Shown here piece after piece: positions 48,101-59,190 of a stretch of DNA of 60,000 bases (its first letter is position 1; each line of letters begins with the position of its first letter). Below the pieces are notes generated by a model, which saw only the letters and a program-made list of their open reading frames with translations, was not told the origin of the DNA and did no database searches. A program made the position numbers and the translations under genes. The DNA comes from Polytrichum commune (Eukaryota > Streptophyta > Polytrichopsida > Polytrichales > Polytrichaceae). The stretch lies in the NCBI GenBank assembly GCA_950295325.1, contig OX485808.1, forward strand, positions 39,888,527-39,948,526. The letters are read 5' to 3'.

Positions 48101-48400
48101 CTATGCCAATAATACAATTGAAAATGAGGCACAATTGGAATGTCCCCTACATAAGCCCATTAGAGATAAGTTTCCCGTCACTATTTGAGAATGTAGTCAC
48201 AGGGAGCCTCAAGTCTTTCTTTCAACTAGACCACCAAGTTGACATTAGCCTCTATCTCATGAAGGTTATTGCAGTCTGCCACTCCAACTGGTTTGAAACC
48301 ATCATGATGTACTTTCAATCCCATTAGCCTTTTTGGCTTTTTGGACTTTAAAATCAATTTCTTTTCATTTCATTGCATGAAGGGTTTGGAACTACTAGAG
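45140..48400 (+). mobile_element. Degenerate LINE (non-LTR retrotransposon) with EN, RT and zinc-binding tail
   Basis: Endonuclease end: GGANVVDYLIDD and FIGNKQPNLDYCHLLF (about 45197-45320), where SDHxPL would be expected but LDYCHL is present. Reverse transcriptase: GNYRTI (46629), FVDFKKVFDTVPRDKLWARL (46842) with TGA at 46905-46907, then a frame at 46947-47294 with GVKQGCPLSPTLFGLY and, in place of the catalytic YADD, YVEND. The tail continues in shifted frames through GSEIWGG to ECPLYNPIRDKFPSLFEN-like sequence (about 48150), the cysteine/histidine tail found after the RT of many plant LINEs. The start of the endonuclease is missing or unrecognisable. The element is clearly dead. Confidence 0.85.
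46947..47294 (+). pseudogene. LINE reverse transcriptase fragment, longest open segment
   Basis: 115 codons covering RT palm motifs: GVKQGCPLSPTLFGLYIVELE (motif B), LLYVENDVLLSK (motif C, both catalytic aspartates lost) and LEINLSKTKIMIFG (motif D/E). The frame is continuous with FVDFKKVFDTVPRD upstream across one stop. It cannot be active. Confidence 0.85.
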
Positions 48401-48469
48401 GCCAAGTGCACCTCAGGAGAAGGTCCTTAGATCCCTTGTGGTGGCAATGTCAAAAGTTGTGAATTACTG

Positions 48470-48665
48470 AACAAACTACACTATTTTGTCTAATCAATGT
48501 TGCCTAATACCACTTAGCAATGTTTGGGGAGATTTTTGGGCATAATCAATCAAAATCCTAGTGTTTCCAAGTCCAACTTGTTACATTTTGTAAATTTTTG
48601 GTTTTTTAAAAATTTATTGAGGTATATTCAACAAAATTATCTAAAATGATTAGTTATATGTAATT
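48470..48665 (-). repeat. Family Y repeat, copy 2 (3-prime part)
   Basis: The reverse complement contains TTGGACTTGGAAACACTAGG and TTATGCCCAAAAATC, matching 2285-2330 and 53640-53700. The upstream VTDEPVEFEK part is degraded into AT-rich sequence. Confidence 0.5.
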
Positions 48666-50149
48666 AGTGGTTAGCTCTCCCTCGGGGGTGCACTTATTGG
48701 TAGAACTGGGAAGCACGTATGCGCATGACTATGAAATTAATACCCCTAATATGCAAAATTTTCCCCATCATAAAAATGACATACCTACAAATATGTAATT
48801 AGAAAGTCCCCTCAAATATATACACAAGTGAAAAATAAATAAATTGTTTAGACCCCAATCATGTGTATATGCCAAAAAGATTTTGTGAAAACTATGGCTA
48901 AATTACTCTTAGCAAGACATATCTATTTATCATTGATGAAATCATTGAGCACTCGTTCATCCTGAGGATGTAACTCATACAAATTGTTTTCTACAATGTA
49001 AGTTAATGTAGATAATGCAATGATGGTTTCTAACCCTACCAAAAAAATATTTGTCAATCCATAGGTCCAAATTTATCCATTCTTATTTTGATACCACCAT
49101 AAACTTATTTCCATATTGGAAGGCTAATTCATGAGGTCAATTATTTGTCGATACACAATCAACCTATTGCCAATTTTGCGACGCATCCCATAGACCCTTT
49201 CCAAATAACAAGTTTTGGTGGTTGATGTTTTGGCCAAATTGTTTTTCCCCCCTCTTTTCTTCACTCCTTCAATCACACTTTGATAGACAAACGTTACCGC
49301 ACAATCACATCCCAATTTTAGTGAATAATCATTATCCTTGGCTCAAGGTAGTTGAACTTTAGGTTTGACATACAACATACTAGACTTAATTCTAGTGAGC
49401 CTATCCTTGGACAACGTGAGTCATACCTGAATAATAAGAGTGGGGGTTACATGGGTTGGTGACCCTGACAAGACATATACCGATTCCGCTCTTGTAATTA
49501 TTTTGAACAAAGGTAGGTGATGATCATCACTAAGAAACACCAACCCACTCGGTTGAACCGAAATGTGATGTAAGTAATAATGCAGAAGTAGAGGTAAGAC
49601 AATGGCCGGAAACTATTGATGTTGAAGACGAAGATGGGCACCATAAACCGAAGTCCAAATGTTGATGCTACAATGGCCTCCAAAACACCACAATTTGCAA
49701 CAACAATCTCATTACTGGAACAAGAAGCAACCAAAGAAGAAGAGGAGGAAAAAAACCACCTACAAGCTCCACCCTCACTCTACCTACAAACTCCACAATG
49801 AGAAACCTTTAGGGTTTCCAAAGTGTGGTCTTCTCTTTCTCATCCTAAACCTTAAATTTCATGAATGGATGTGGTTAACATGTTGGATGAAATATTCATT
49901 TGGACCTCTTGTAGATTACCCACTTCATTATAATTGGCTATGGGCATGAAGGTAGAAATACAACTAGGATTATATGAATAACGTACCTAATATATTTACA
50001 AATCTAGAATAAATAATACCCATACCTTATGTATATTTTGTAACTCTTAGGCACAATTAATACCCCTTGTGTGCACCCACGTGGATCCAAACTTTGAACA
50101 ATGAGTGCACCCCCCAAGGGTTCTCCTCGTTCATTGCCACATAGTGACT

Positions 50150-50410
50150 GCCATTCGATATTGTAATCAATGATAAGAAATGAAATTGATTTAGAGTCTG
50201 GCAAGCCAAAATGATTATGGGACTAAAAGTACACTAGGATGGTGTCAAACCAACTAATTGCCTAAAGTGGTGGAGTGCGGCAACCTTTGTGAGGTAGAGG
50301 TTAATATCAACTTGATGGTCCAATTGAAAGAAAGACTTGAGACGCTCTCTCATACTAACTTCTCAAATAGTGATTGAAACTTATCTCTAATGGAGTGGAG
50401 CACTACATTC
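50150..50410 (-). mobile_element. Inverted LINE tail fragment
   Basis: The reverse complement starts CATTAGAGATAAGTTTCAAT and runs through CAAGTCTTTCTTTCAATTGG and ACCATCAAGTTGATATTAAC, matching 48155-48265, then continues into the 3-prime untranslated part. It ends in the opposite orientation to the other two copies. Confidence 0.65.
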
Positions 50411-50414
50411 CTCC

Positions 50415-52320
50415 TAAGTGACACATAGTCCCTACACATCACATAATATGTTGCCAAACTTTTGAGTATTAGGGGCCATTCACGATTGGGGTGCCAAGAA
50501 TGAGTGTCTGACCGAAAACGGACTAAAGTAGATAACTTTACATAGTTGGTGTGCTTAGATTTGTATTGTGGAGCATATTTTGGATCATACCTACATTTAA
50601 TATTCCATAATTAATACAACGACAAAGTTAATTTACAAGGATTAGGGTTATCTAAGATATCATTTTGATTCCTTAACTGTTATCTATAGTTGATGTTAGA
50701 ATTGTTGACCTTAGGATTAAGGAATGAAAAGGACAACAAAAATTATTTAAAACGATCCGAATTTTCTTACTCACACTTATCATTCAATTATGTACCAATA
50801 GAACTAAAGATGTAATGCATACCAATTGTATAGCTTTACGTATGACACCAAACATGGGCCACATTACACAATAACATGTCTACATGAAAAATGAACATTT
50901 AGATATAGAATTGGACATAATAAAATACATGTATGGACACATGACACTTACACCAAGGTACTAGGATGAAAAACATGAAACAATTCACCTCCGATGTACA
51001 CTACAATAAGGAAATTGCTACTGATGTGGCCCAAACAAGTCCTATGACCTATCTACTCATTTCATAAAGGATTTATCAATTATTGGCTATTACTTGATAA
51101 TAAAAAATATATTTCTTGATAAGTCCTATGACTTGTCTACTTATCTATTTAATTTTTATAAATTAAATAATAATAAATCATGATAAAATGTCGAGATTCA
51201 ATGCAACATAATCCTCGGTTCCTTTGTCCCAAAAGTAGTACCCCAATCCTGAATGGACCCATTACTGGTAATACTAATACATATCACATATATTTAGAAC
51301 ATTATTCAACCCATAAGAGTTTGTTTTGTGCGCCCACAAGTATTATGAGAAAACATCCAACACATATTCCAACACCTAGTCGACCAACTTCAATATGCAT
51401 GTGGTGTGGAGAGTAAAAGCCATGGCCATGGACTTAAGGCAACTAGACCTACCTAGTTCTTAGAAGGGCGCCTCATGTAGGCTAACCACCCTATTGTGGC
51501 ACATGGCCACAAAGTACCAATGGGTCAATTAGCTTCCGTGGGTTAAGGGGGGGGGGGTTTGGAGGTTTTAGGCTCAACTACACCAACTAGCCAATGTTGG
51601 CTTCCCTAATTAGAAAGGGAATGTGAGACTTATGGTGAATATTGCTATGTTGCCTAACTTAATACCAAAGTCAACATTATTAGTCATGTAAATCCATGTG
51701 AAGTCATGTAATGTGTGTGTGTTGTCGAGAGTGTTGCAAGAGTGTTGAGCGAGCATCCATGGACAACCACCCTGGGGTGGCAACTCAAACAAATATTTAC
51801 AAGGGGTTCGTTCAAAAATTTCACAAAGGCGTAGATTATGTATACATAATCGTACATATAATCTAGATTATGTTTCAAAAGAGAAGCGGGAGAGAAGCCA
51901 CCGAGAGAAGTTGGGAAGAGAGTTAGGGTTAGGGCTTAAAAGCCAAAATAATCTAGATTATCTTCATATTTTTGTAGGTTATCTAAACTATAATTAAGTA
52001 TGATGGAGACCAAATCATGGACGAGCCCCCCCCCCATCCAAGAGAAAGCCCACATTATTTTCAAATGATTGATGTATTATAATACATAGACATCTTCAAA
52101 TAAAAAATTATTACGTATTATGGACGGTCTCAATGTGCACTACATCACTCCATTCTAAGTTCTATAAAATTGTTCTTTGGTATGAATGTGCAAATTTAAT
52201 ATGGATGGATTCTCTATTACAAATTATTTTGCACTAGTTGCCACCCCGGGACAACCACTCGCCCCACGTGAACACATACATTGTACTTACAACCAACATT
52301 ACACTTTGTCATTGCTTGTG
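50415..52320. other. Gene-free block
   Basis: AT-rich, with a short direct repeat GTCCTATGAC (51037, 51123), a run of G near 51547, and repeated TAATCTAGATTA words (51860, 51950). No gene recognised. Confidence 0.45.
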
Positions 52321-52321
52321 T

Positions 52322-52696
52322 AAGGTAGACGTGCCTAAATCGAACACAACAATAATCTGGACACATGTATGTGAGTGGTATGTGGCTACGTGTAGATCTA
52401 AACACTGGCACCAAAGAGACATGAGTTTAAAGGAGATTGGACTACATGCTCAAAATATGTTAACCATTGTAGGCTCAATGATCAACATGATTGGAGGTGG
52501 GGGGAACCTATATGACCACTTAATGAGCATGAGAATCCTAACTTTGATAATGAACAAGATGTTCATATGGGCTCCAAAAATTATGAGGCAAATGACACAA
52601 TTTGGATTTGCTAAATGCCTTGCATTATTTGCGTGTTGCATATCCTACAAGGAGTGGGCGCAAAGAGAATGATATCCATTTAAGGCACGCCTATTT
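52322..52696 (-). mobile_element. Family X element, copy 4, both ends visible
   Basis: In plus-strand view it starts AAGGTAGACGTGCCTAAATC and ends with the complement of AAATAGGCGTGCCTTAAATG. The body is the reverse complement of copies 1 and 3. A 144-codon frame crosses it on the plus strand, but its sequence tracks the non-coding repeat and is not a gene. Confidence 0.65.
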
Positions 52697-52839
52697 TAGT
52701 GATTACTCGAACAACAACACACTCAAACTCTATAAGGCTCTCATCTTCAGCTACTAGAACCATTGTTAGTTGCATATCTGGTTCAAACATGAAATAACCA
52801 TAGATTTTTTTGTAAGAAATTTACCAATTGTCATTTAAT

Positions 52840-53330
52840 ACAAAGGTTGAAACTGCCGGATTCCCCATGCAGAAATCACTTTTTGGCACTCAAAGTCTAG
52901 GGTCTTGGGGATGAAGCAGCAAATTTTGTACATCAAACTCAAGTTAGATCTTGTAAAGTACCTTAAGGCGCTTACCCTAGTTCATGTTTGTGATGCCGAA
53001 CTACAACTTTCATATGGGATTCAAGCGGGTCTCAAGCAACTGTAAGACTGGCATGTGGCAAAAAATCGAGAATAAATCCGAACTAAAAGTGGAAGCAGGA
53101 AGCACGCTTTACTGTAAAGCCTGATATGAAGGTCAATGTTGAGGTGGACACGTTGCATAAAAAGGTAGAAACCGATATCTCCACTTGCTCCATCAAAGCT
53201 TATTAGTGTTGTTCCAAGTTCCAATATCTGATGGAGATCCATGCAAATTTATTGCTACCAACTCTCGAGATTTCACCCAATTGGCAAAGAAGAAGGTTAT
53301 GGTGCTGTCGATATATACGGAGCTTGGTCA
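52840..53330 (+). pseudogene. Possible decayed coding stretch, unidentified
   Basis: Open pieces follow one another in different frames: about 44 codons ending in SYGIQAGLKQL-stop, then RFTVKPDMKVNVEVDTLHKK and a stop at 53203, then PISDGDPCKFIATNSRDFTQ running on to VMVLSIYTELG. Frame changes suggest a dead gene or element. No domain is recognised. Confidence 0.25.
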
Positions 53331-53589
53331 CCAGAATTGAGACTTAATTATATTTGTTGATGTTGAACTGGTACCTAATTAATTATTAGATGGATTGATG
53401 CTTAATTATTTGATGCTGCTGTGCGTGCTGTGGCTGTTGTAGAGCTTGTGGTTGATGGCCCTGACATTGTGTACTCTGTTGCTTGATCCATGTAGACTGC
53501 ATTGAATTTTGTGGCCTCATTCAGGAATCAGAAGAGACTCAACCTATCCAGATATTCATTCGGAACAATTAATGCTTCACGCGTGACTA

Positions 53590-53890
53590 CAAGGATCAGG
53601 AATCGTTTCCACTCATTCTTTGCCACTAAGTTATGTTACCCAGTGTCTGGGGAGATTTTGGGGCATAAGTGGTCAAGATCCTGGTGTTTCTAAGTCCAAC
53701 AGGTTACATGTTGATGTACATTAATTTGAGGTATATTCCCCAAATTCCTCTAGAATGAATGATAATTTTCCTGAAGTTTTGAACTTCAACCGGATATTTC
53801 TCAAACTCAACTGGTTCATCTGTAACTCGCGGTCGGTTCTCCCCATTCATTGCCACTACCGTAAGGTACATTTTAAGCATCCACATATAT
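53590..53890 (-). pseudogene. Family Y repeat, copy 3: longest open version
   Basis: On the minus strand the frame from 53856 reads MNGENR, VTDEPVEFEKYPVEVQNF, then RGIWGIYLK, and stops at 53704. Downstream, LDLET and MPQNLPRHW continue in another frame. This copy keeps the VTDEPVEFEK core that is broken in copy 1. Product unknown. Confidence 0.45.
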
Positions 53891-54202
53891 ATTATGCTAA
53901 AAAATCCCAGGTTTGCATATCATGTAATCTTGTTTCAACAAACTTATGCATACATCTCATGCTCATGCTCATGTCATGGATCTCAAATAAGATGTCTACA
54001 ACCCCAATCAAAATACCGACACCTCAACACCTAGAGCTTCAAACAAAGTACATAATTGAGTTACTGTACTAAACCTGATCTGGCACTGACAGTCTGTGGA
54101 AAGGAGTGTTATATATATATATGAAATTAAAATGTTATCCCCCTTCCCCCACCCCACAAAAAAGGTTTCTCCTTCAATTTTGACTTTTAATAGATTGTCA
54201 GA

Positions 54203-54345
54203 TTGTCTCACCTACTGCATATTCTAGTTAATGGTGCTACTGCATTTGTTGATAACGTGGTTGCCTCTCCAATCGTTTTGGTCTATGACTGTGACACAAG
54301 ACAGCATCGTGCCAAGTACTTAACAGCACTCTGGTGCCGAGTAAG
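54203..54345 (+). pseudogene. Possible exon fragment, unidentified
   Basis: The frame holds NGATAFVDNVVASPIVLVYD, then CDTRQHRAKYLTALWCR, and meets a donor-like CCGAGTAAGTAC at about 54337. The wording looks protein-like and unlike neighbouring repeats, but there is no matching exon next to it. I do not recognise the family. Confidence 0.25.
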
Positions 54346-54545
54346 TACTGCCAATTATTTGAGGTGCCACATGGATTGTTGTACAGGATCCAACTGCTAG
54401 AAAATTGACATGTGTAACGTTGCTCAGAATTAGAATTCTGTATATCAGCTTCTGCAACATTAGTTGTGACTTGACCAGTCAGGGACCCACATCTGGCCAC
54501 CTTTGCATATGTTACTTGCATATATACCCGAGATAATATAATATC

Positions 54546-54893
54546 AAGGTATGTGGGTGTTATTCGGTTGTTCTTCACGTTCTCCAGCTTCCACTAATAA
54601 GATTTCCACAACGAAACTCGTGTTACATTAACAACTCTATGATGAATCATTAACATAAATTGGATTCAAACTTCCCATGATTTAGCTATGGCTATCGAAA
54701 TGCATGTTTGTTGATTTCTCAACTGAATACATAGGTCCCCCTAATTGTGTTCACTAAAACTTGAAGATGAAGTCCAATCTATGTTAGACATGTGTCTCTA
54801 TGGTGTTTTGTTCTTCGATCCTCACCGAACCACATACCAAAGAAATATAGGTGTCCAATTGAGAAAAGTAACCGAATAGCACCCGCATCCCTT
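54546..54893 (+). mobile_element. Family X element, copy 5, both ends visible
   Basis: Ends AAGGTATGTGGGTGTTATTC and the complement of GAATAGCACCCGCATCCCTT form an inverted repeat of about 24 bp with few changes; the total is 348 bp. The interior matches the inner element at 20459-20835. No coding capacity. Confidence 0.68.
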
Positions 54894-55059
54894 ATATTGC
54901 TTGCTGCACAGGACAGTATTATCCTACCGTTGGCCTGTCTGGACGATTGACGAGTGCACCCATAACTCACTGACATGATTGAGCAGCCGGCTCTGGAGTT
55001 GCTGGTACGCCAATGTTGGTGTCAGTGGTTGATGGCACCTCATGTGTGTGAAAAATCAT

Positions 55060-55465
55060 GTGGCGTGTGACCAAGCATTCTGGACATTCAGGCAACATAA
55101 CTTCTAGCTTACTGAGTCAACTTGAATCCGGCCTCGAGGTAACGAATTTGTGAAGAAACATCATTTCTGACACCTTACGCAGCAATTCTCAACCTGGAAG
55201 TTTTTGAGGGATAAATGAAGTTGCAGTGAGATTACTTAATTACTGCAAACACTGATTTAGCAACACTTTGATTGACAGATGAAATGATGGGTGTGGTGCG
55301 CACATCTAAAGGCATCCTTGCCCATTCAGGCAACAGAACTTTACTTACTGATCAGTCAACTTCAACATCAATTCTGACACCTTCACGCAGCAATTATCAA
55401 AGTATTTGTGAATTGAATGAGGTTAATGTAGTAGTGCCAACACTGATTCATCAGGTTTTCAATGA
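55060..55465 (+). repeat. Diverged tandem duplication, about 235-bp spacing
   Basis: CATTCAGGCAACATAACTT at 55087 recurs as CATTCAGGCAACAGAACTTT at 55323; TCTGACACCTTACGCAGCAATT recurs as TCTGACACCTTCACGCAGCAATT; CAAACACTGATTTA recurs as CCAACACTGATTCA. The second copy lies in a 73-codon frame preceded by ATTGACAG and ending near TATGCAG, so an old exon is possible, but no domain is recognised. Confidence 0.65.
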
Positions 55466-55722
55466 GATGATATATGTATGCAGGTGCACTTAATTTTATC
55501 TGCATAGGGGTGTGAAACTGACGATGATGTTTAACATAAGGTGTTTACTTGAGCACTTTTGAATGCTTTTTATCAAGTATGAGGCACTCAATCAGGCTGT
55601 CCCTGAACTCTGATTATTTGTGCTGAATGTGTGCATCGATCGGCCCACTGGCAGATTGTAGATGTTGAAGCAAAACCATCACCAATTGTGTGACATGAAA
55701 CAAGTCCAAGAAATCCTCATGT

Positions 55723-55935
55723 AAGGTGTGTGGGCCTTATGTGACAAGCTCTTCATGGTTGAACACGTATATTTGAGTGTTACATGACCACAAGAATGGA
55801 CACCAAAACGACATCTGTTCCAATGAGATTGGACAATGTGCTCAGAATACAAAGATCATTTTAAGTTCACGAGTTACCACACTGAGAGGGCCTATGTGAT
55901 CACTTCAAGAGAAACATTATAATCTTCAATTTGAC
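55723..55935 (-). mobile_element. Family X fragment, copy 6
   Basis: Begins AAGGTGTGTGGGCCTTATGT in plus-strand view and runs through GGACACCAAAACGACAT, ATTGGACAATGTGCTCAGAA and CTATGTGATCACTT, the reverse complement of the family-X right half. It is truncated at the other end. Confidence 0.5.
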
Positions 55936-56029
55936 CTCTTAGAACTTGAAATGCATCTCTACTCCGATGCTGAATTTTGAAACAAGAATCTTTGTGATTT
56001 GCAATTGCTAACCGAATGAGATAAGTGCT

Positions 56030-56160
56030 GATCCAATCCAACAATCAAAATCGTTTGTGGAGCTGGAAGTGCCCACAATTGGGCCACATACCGTAGATCA
56101 GCAGGAATGCACGATTCATCTGAATCTGAAACTTGGATTGAATCGATCAAAACTGTTTAA
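56030..56160 (+). pseudogene. Family Y-related fragment
   Basis: The frame reads FVELEVPTIGPHTVDQQ, then HLNLKLGLNRSKLFKQ and a stop. The first ten residues equal those at 59849-59878. No other family-Y wording is found alongside. Confidence 0.35.
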
Positions 56161-56889
56161 GCAATAGGATTTTTGTTATTTTTCTTGTTGTTTTGGGTGA
56201 TGCGACGTGAGCATCATCAATCTGACGTGATACATTTTCCAAGTTCATTACATATCTACAAACCTGATGAGTGCATTAGAAGCATCTGTGAATCACGTGT
56301 TGCGCCTGAATCTGAAGGTCACATACCAAATTAAGATGCCAAAATGGTATTGAGTTGAAATCCTCGCAAAAGAGATATGATACATTTGTTGAAACTAGTA
56401 TGAAACCAATGGCATGAAGAATGGACAATTCATGGAATTATGTTGACATTGCGGAAGTTTAGATTCTGAAAAGTCCCTAGTTCCAGCTTGAAACTGATCA
56501 TGGTTCCTCATTTGTGAGCGACATGATCCCCACCCTAAATGTTGCTCGCACTATATGCATATGATCATTTTATTTTATGCATAATATGATTGATCACATA
56601 TTTCCAAGTGTTGAAGATGCCTAAGAAATCGTAACCATTAATAAGCGCACCTCCGTTTTATGAAGATGTTTTCATGTTTTCACTTTGAAATCTTGTACAT
56701 GATGTGCATGGTCCAAAATTGACATTTTCAATCGTGCATATGTTACTGATGACTTTGTGTCAAAAAAATTGCTCCATTCATGTTTCACATATCACACTCA
56801 CAACTCTCACATTACAAGTGATTTTTAAAATGCAAAGGGTCCAAAGTTGGATGATGAAGCTAAAGGTCAAACGTCACCAAGGCTTGACA

Positions 56890-57490
56890 AATTTTCGAGA
56901 CGAAAAAAAATCAAATTTTGTTGATTTGATGTCTTCATTTTTAGTCATTTCTTAGAAAAGTAACCCTTCTTGAAATAACTTCATCCTTTTGGTAAAATTC
57001 TCCAATTGAAGAAATAAGTTGACATCAAGGTGCAAATATGGTAAAATACTTGAAGGAGTATATACAATTCTATGCAATATCTAGAATGTTTTGGCCTTCA
57101 TATCTACATATGCTTATATTTTGTCCAATCCTTCCAATAATGTTGTACAAAGGTTTGTTTTGAGTCTTGAGACAAAATTGCACTACATAATATGATACCT
57201 TGATATGGATGGTTTATAATTATTTACACTCAAAATCTTATGCATAGATTTGTCATGTGAAATTTTATTATTAGATTTCAATCATATGCATCTAATCCAA
57301 TTGTTTTGTTTGACATTTTTATTTTTATTTTTTTGGTATGAACAATATTTGAGCATTTACAATTGTTCTTCTTAAGTCCTCTCACTTTCAAGGGAAAAAA
57401 AAAACAAACAGTGATGTCTAAGGGTTAAGAAGAGTCTACGCGACAACAAGAATTTGTCTTCTCCTAACATGTGTGCAAGCATCGAATCCG
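56890..57490. repeat. Dispersed repeat family E, copy 2
   Basis: Partner of 44290-44870 in the same orientation over about 600 bp. No gene or terminal repeat recognised in either copy. Confidence 0.55.
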
Positions 57491-57494
57491 TAAA

Positions 57495-58760
57495 CATTGC
57501 TTCGGTAATGGCATTGAGCGGGCATTGCGTATGCATTGAGCAATGTTGGTATTTGTGGTTGAATACGACTTGTTCGATATTGGGAAACTTATATGTTAGC
57601 ATGCATGACTCTAGAACTTGATATAGATATTTCTTAAAAGCTATTGTTTCAGTTGGTTGCCAATTCAAAGACAAATGAACCGCTTATGATAATGTTGAGA
57701 TGTTTTAAAGAAAAATTACATTATAATTTTACATCAAAAAATTCCCCACTTAATATCAAGGTCAATACTTGGTTCCAAAATAAAAGGCAGTCAACTCCCC
57801 TTCCTCAAACTTCAACTTCTCAATTAAAATCACACAACTCATTGATTCTTGTTCTCTTGGTAAAAATTAATTACGCTTCCATCATTGTGGATTGGAGGGG
57901 GCAAAAAAGGGGGGAGGGTCATTTATTTGTTGGCACATGGTTGAAGTATGCCCTTCCAATAACTACAATAGGTATTGGTTTGCAACAAAGTTGATGAATT
58001 CAAGGAAATAAGGATCGCATAGATAAGAGCCGAGAGATAGGGAGATTTGAGGGAGCTCGACAAGAACCCGATTTATGATATAAGGGATATTGATGTTTGT
58101 GCCAATTCGTGGTGATTTCAATAATTTATATAGGCACTCATGAGTCACTTATATTGGATAATTGCACCGCAAATTTATCCAACCTTACAAACCACATCAA
58201 CAATGAAGAAGACACAAAAAACTATGTGATGTGAGTTACATTGTAATATGCTTCAAATGAGATACTAATTTTCTCATCTACATGGTATAATAAGAAAATA
58301 GTTAAGTTATTTTGGCATGACGTTAAGATAGCCCATTCGCATGTACATAACCATGGGGTTGGCCATATGACATGTGTGCGTTTAATGTCCACATTAGTAG
58401 GATTGTTTAGCAATAACATTACTCATCACATTAAGGGTTTTCCAAACATTCTCCCATCGTTAGGATGACATTGTAACGTGGATGGTACAAATTTGCAACA
58501 TGTTGTGATTATACTCCTAGGATTCCTAACCCACTCAACTAAAGGTACGTGGTAACTAATGTTATGGCTAGCGTTAAAGATCGAGTTGAATAAAGAAGGG
58601 AGTCGGAGGAAGTGTGTGCGCTACATGAGTTTGAGGGCGGTGTGGACTCTAGTGGTTAGTGTATTCTAATTTGAGGGCTAGAAGATTTCACCTTTTGGGG
58701 GGATCATGAGTGGTTGGGAGGCTCTAGGTTATGGGGCCATCATGCGGGATTGGAAGGTTG
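57495..58760. other. Gene-free block
   Basis: Small frames only, such as 57644-57994 (116 codons, no domain). No terminal repeats recognised. Confidence 0.4.
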
Positions 58761-58761
58761 T

Positions 58762-58812
58762 AAGGTATGTGGGCCTTATGTGGTCGCCCTTCTTAATTGG
58801 ACACCTTCTTGT
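58762..58812 (-). mobile_element. Family X terminus fragment
   Basis: AAGGTATGTGGGCCTTATGT followed by CTTAATTGGACACC is the best-preserved single family-X end in the window. No matching second end was found nearby. Confidence 0.45.
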
Positions 58813-59190
58813 ATCATGTTACTCTGGAAATAAAATTTCAAAATGGTGTCCAACATCGATCAATCAACATGGGTGTCTACCCAATTGCATACATCAATGT
58901 TGTCGATGAAACCAATGCCAACATGGAATAAACATGGCCAACTACTTATATTTTGTAATCAAGTTGGGACCACTTCTATGCAAAGTGAAAATCATGAAAT
59001 ATGCACTTTGACTAGTGATCCCATGAGTATACAAATTCCAATCAAATGAATTCTCATCTGGATTCTTCCCCATAACACGATATTCAATATTTTGAGAGAG
59101 TGGGATCCTCTCAAAATAATATTTGCCATTTGGACACCTAAAATTCATGTTAGGTTGGTAATGATAAATACTAGATTATACTTCAGACGT

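Noticed and set aside
52238-52672. 144-codon plus-strand frame
   Set aside because: It lies almost wholly inside a family-X element and follows the antisense of its non-coding consensus.
59081-59127. Short hairpin ATTTTGAGAG / CTCTCAAAAT
   Set aside because: The arms are only about 10 bp in AT-rich DNA, which is not distinguishable from chance without genome-wide statistics.
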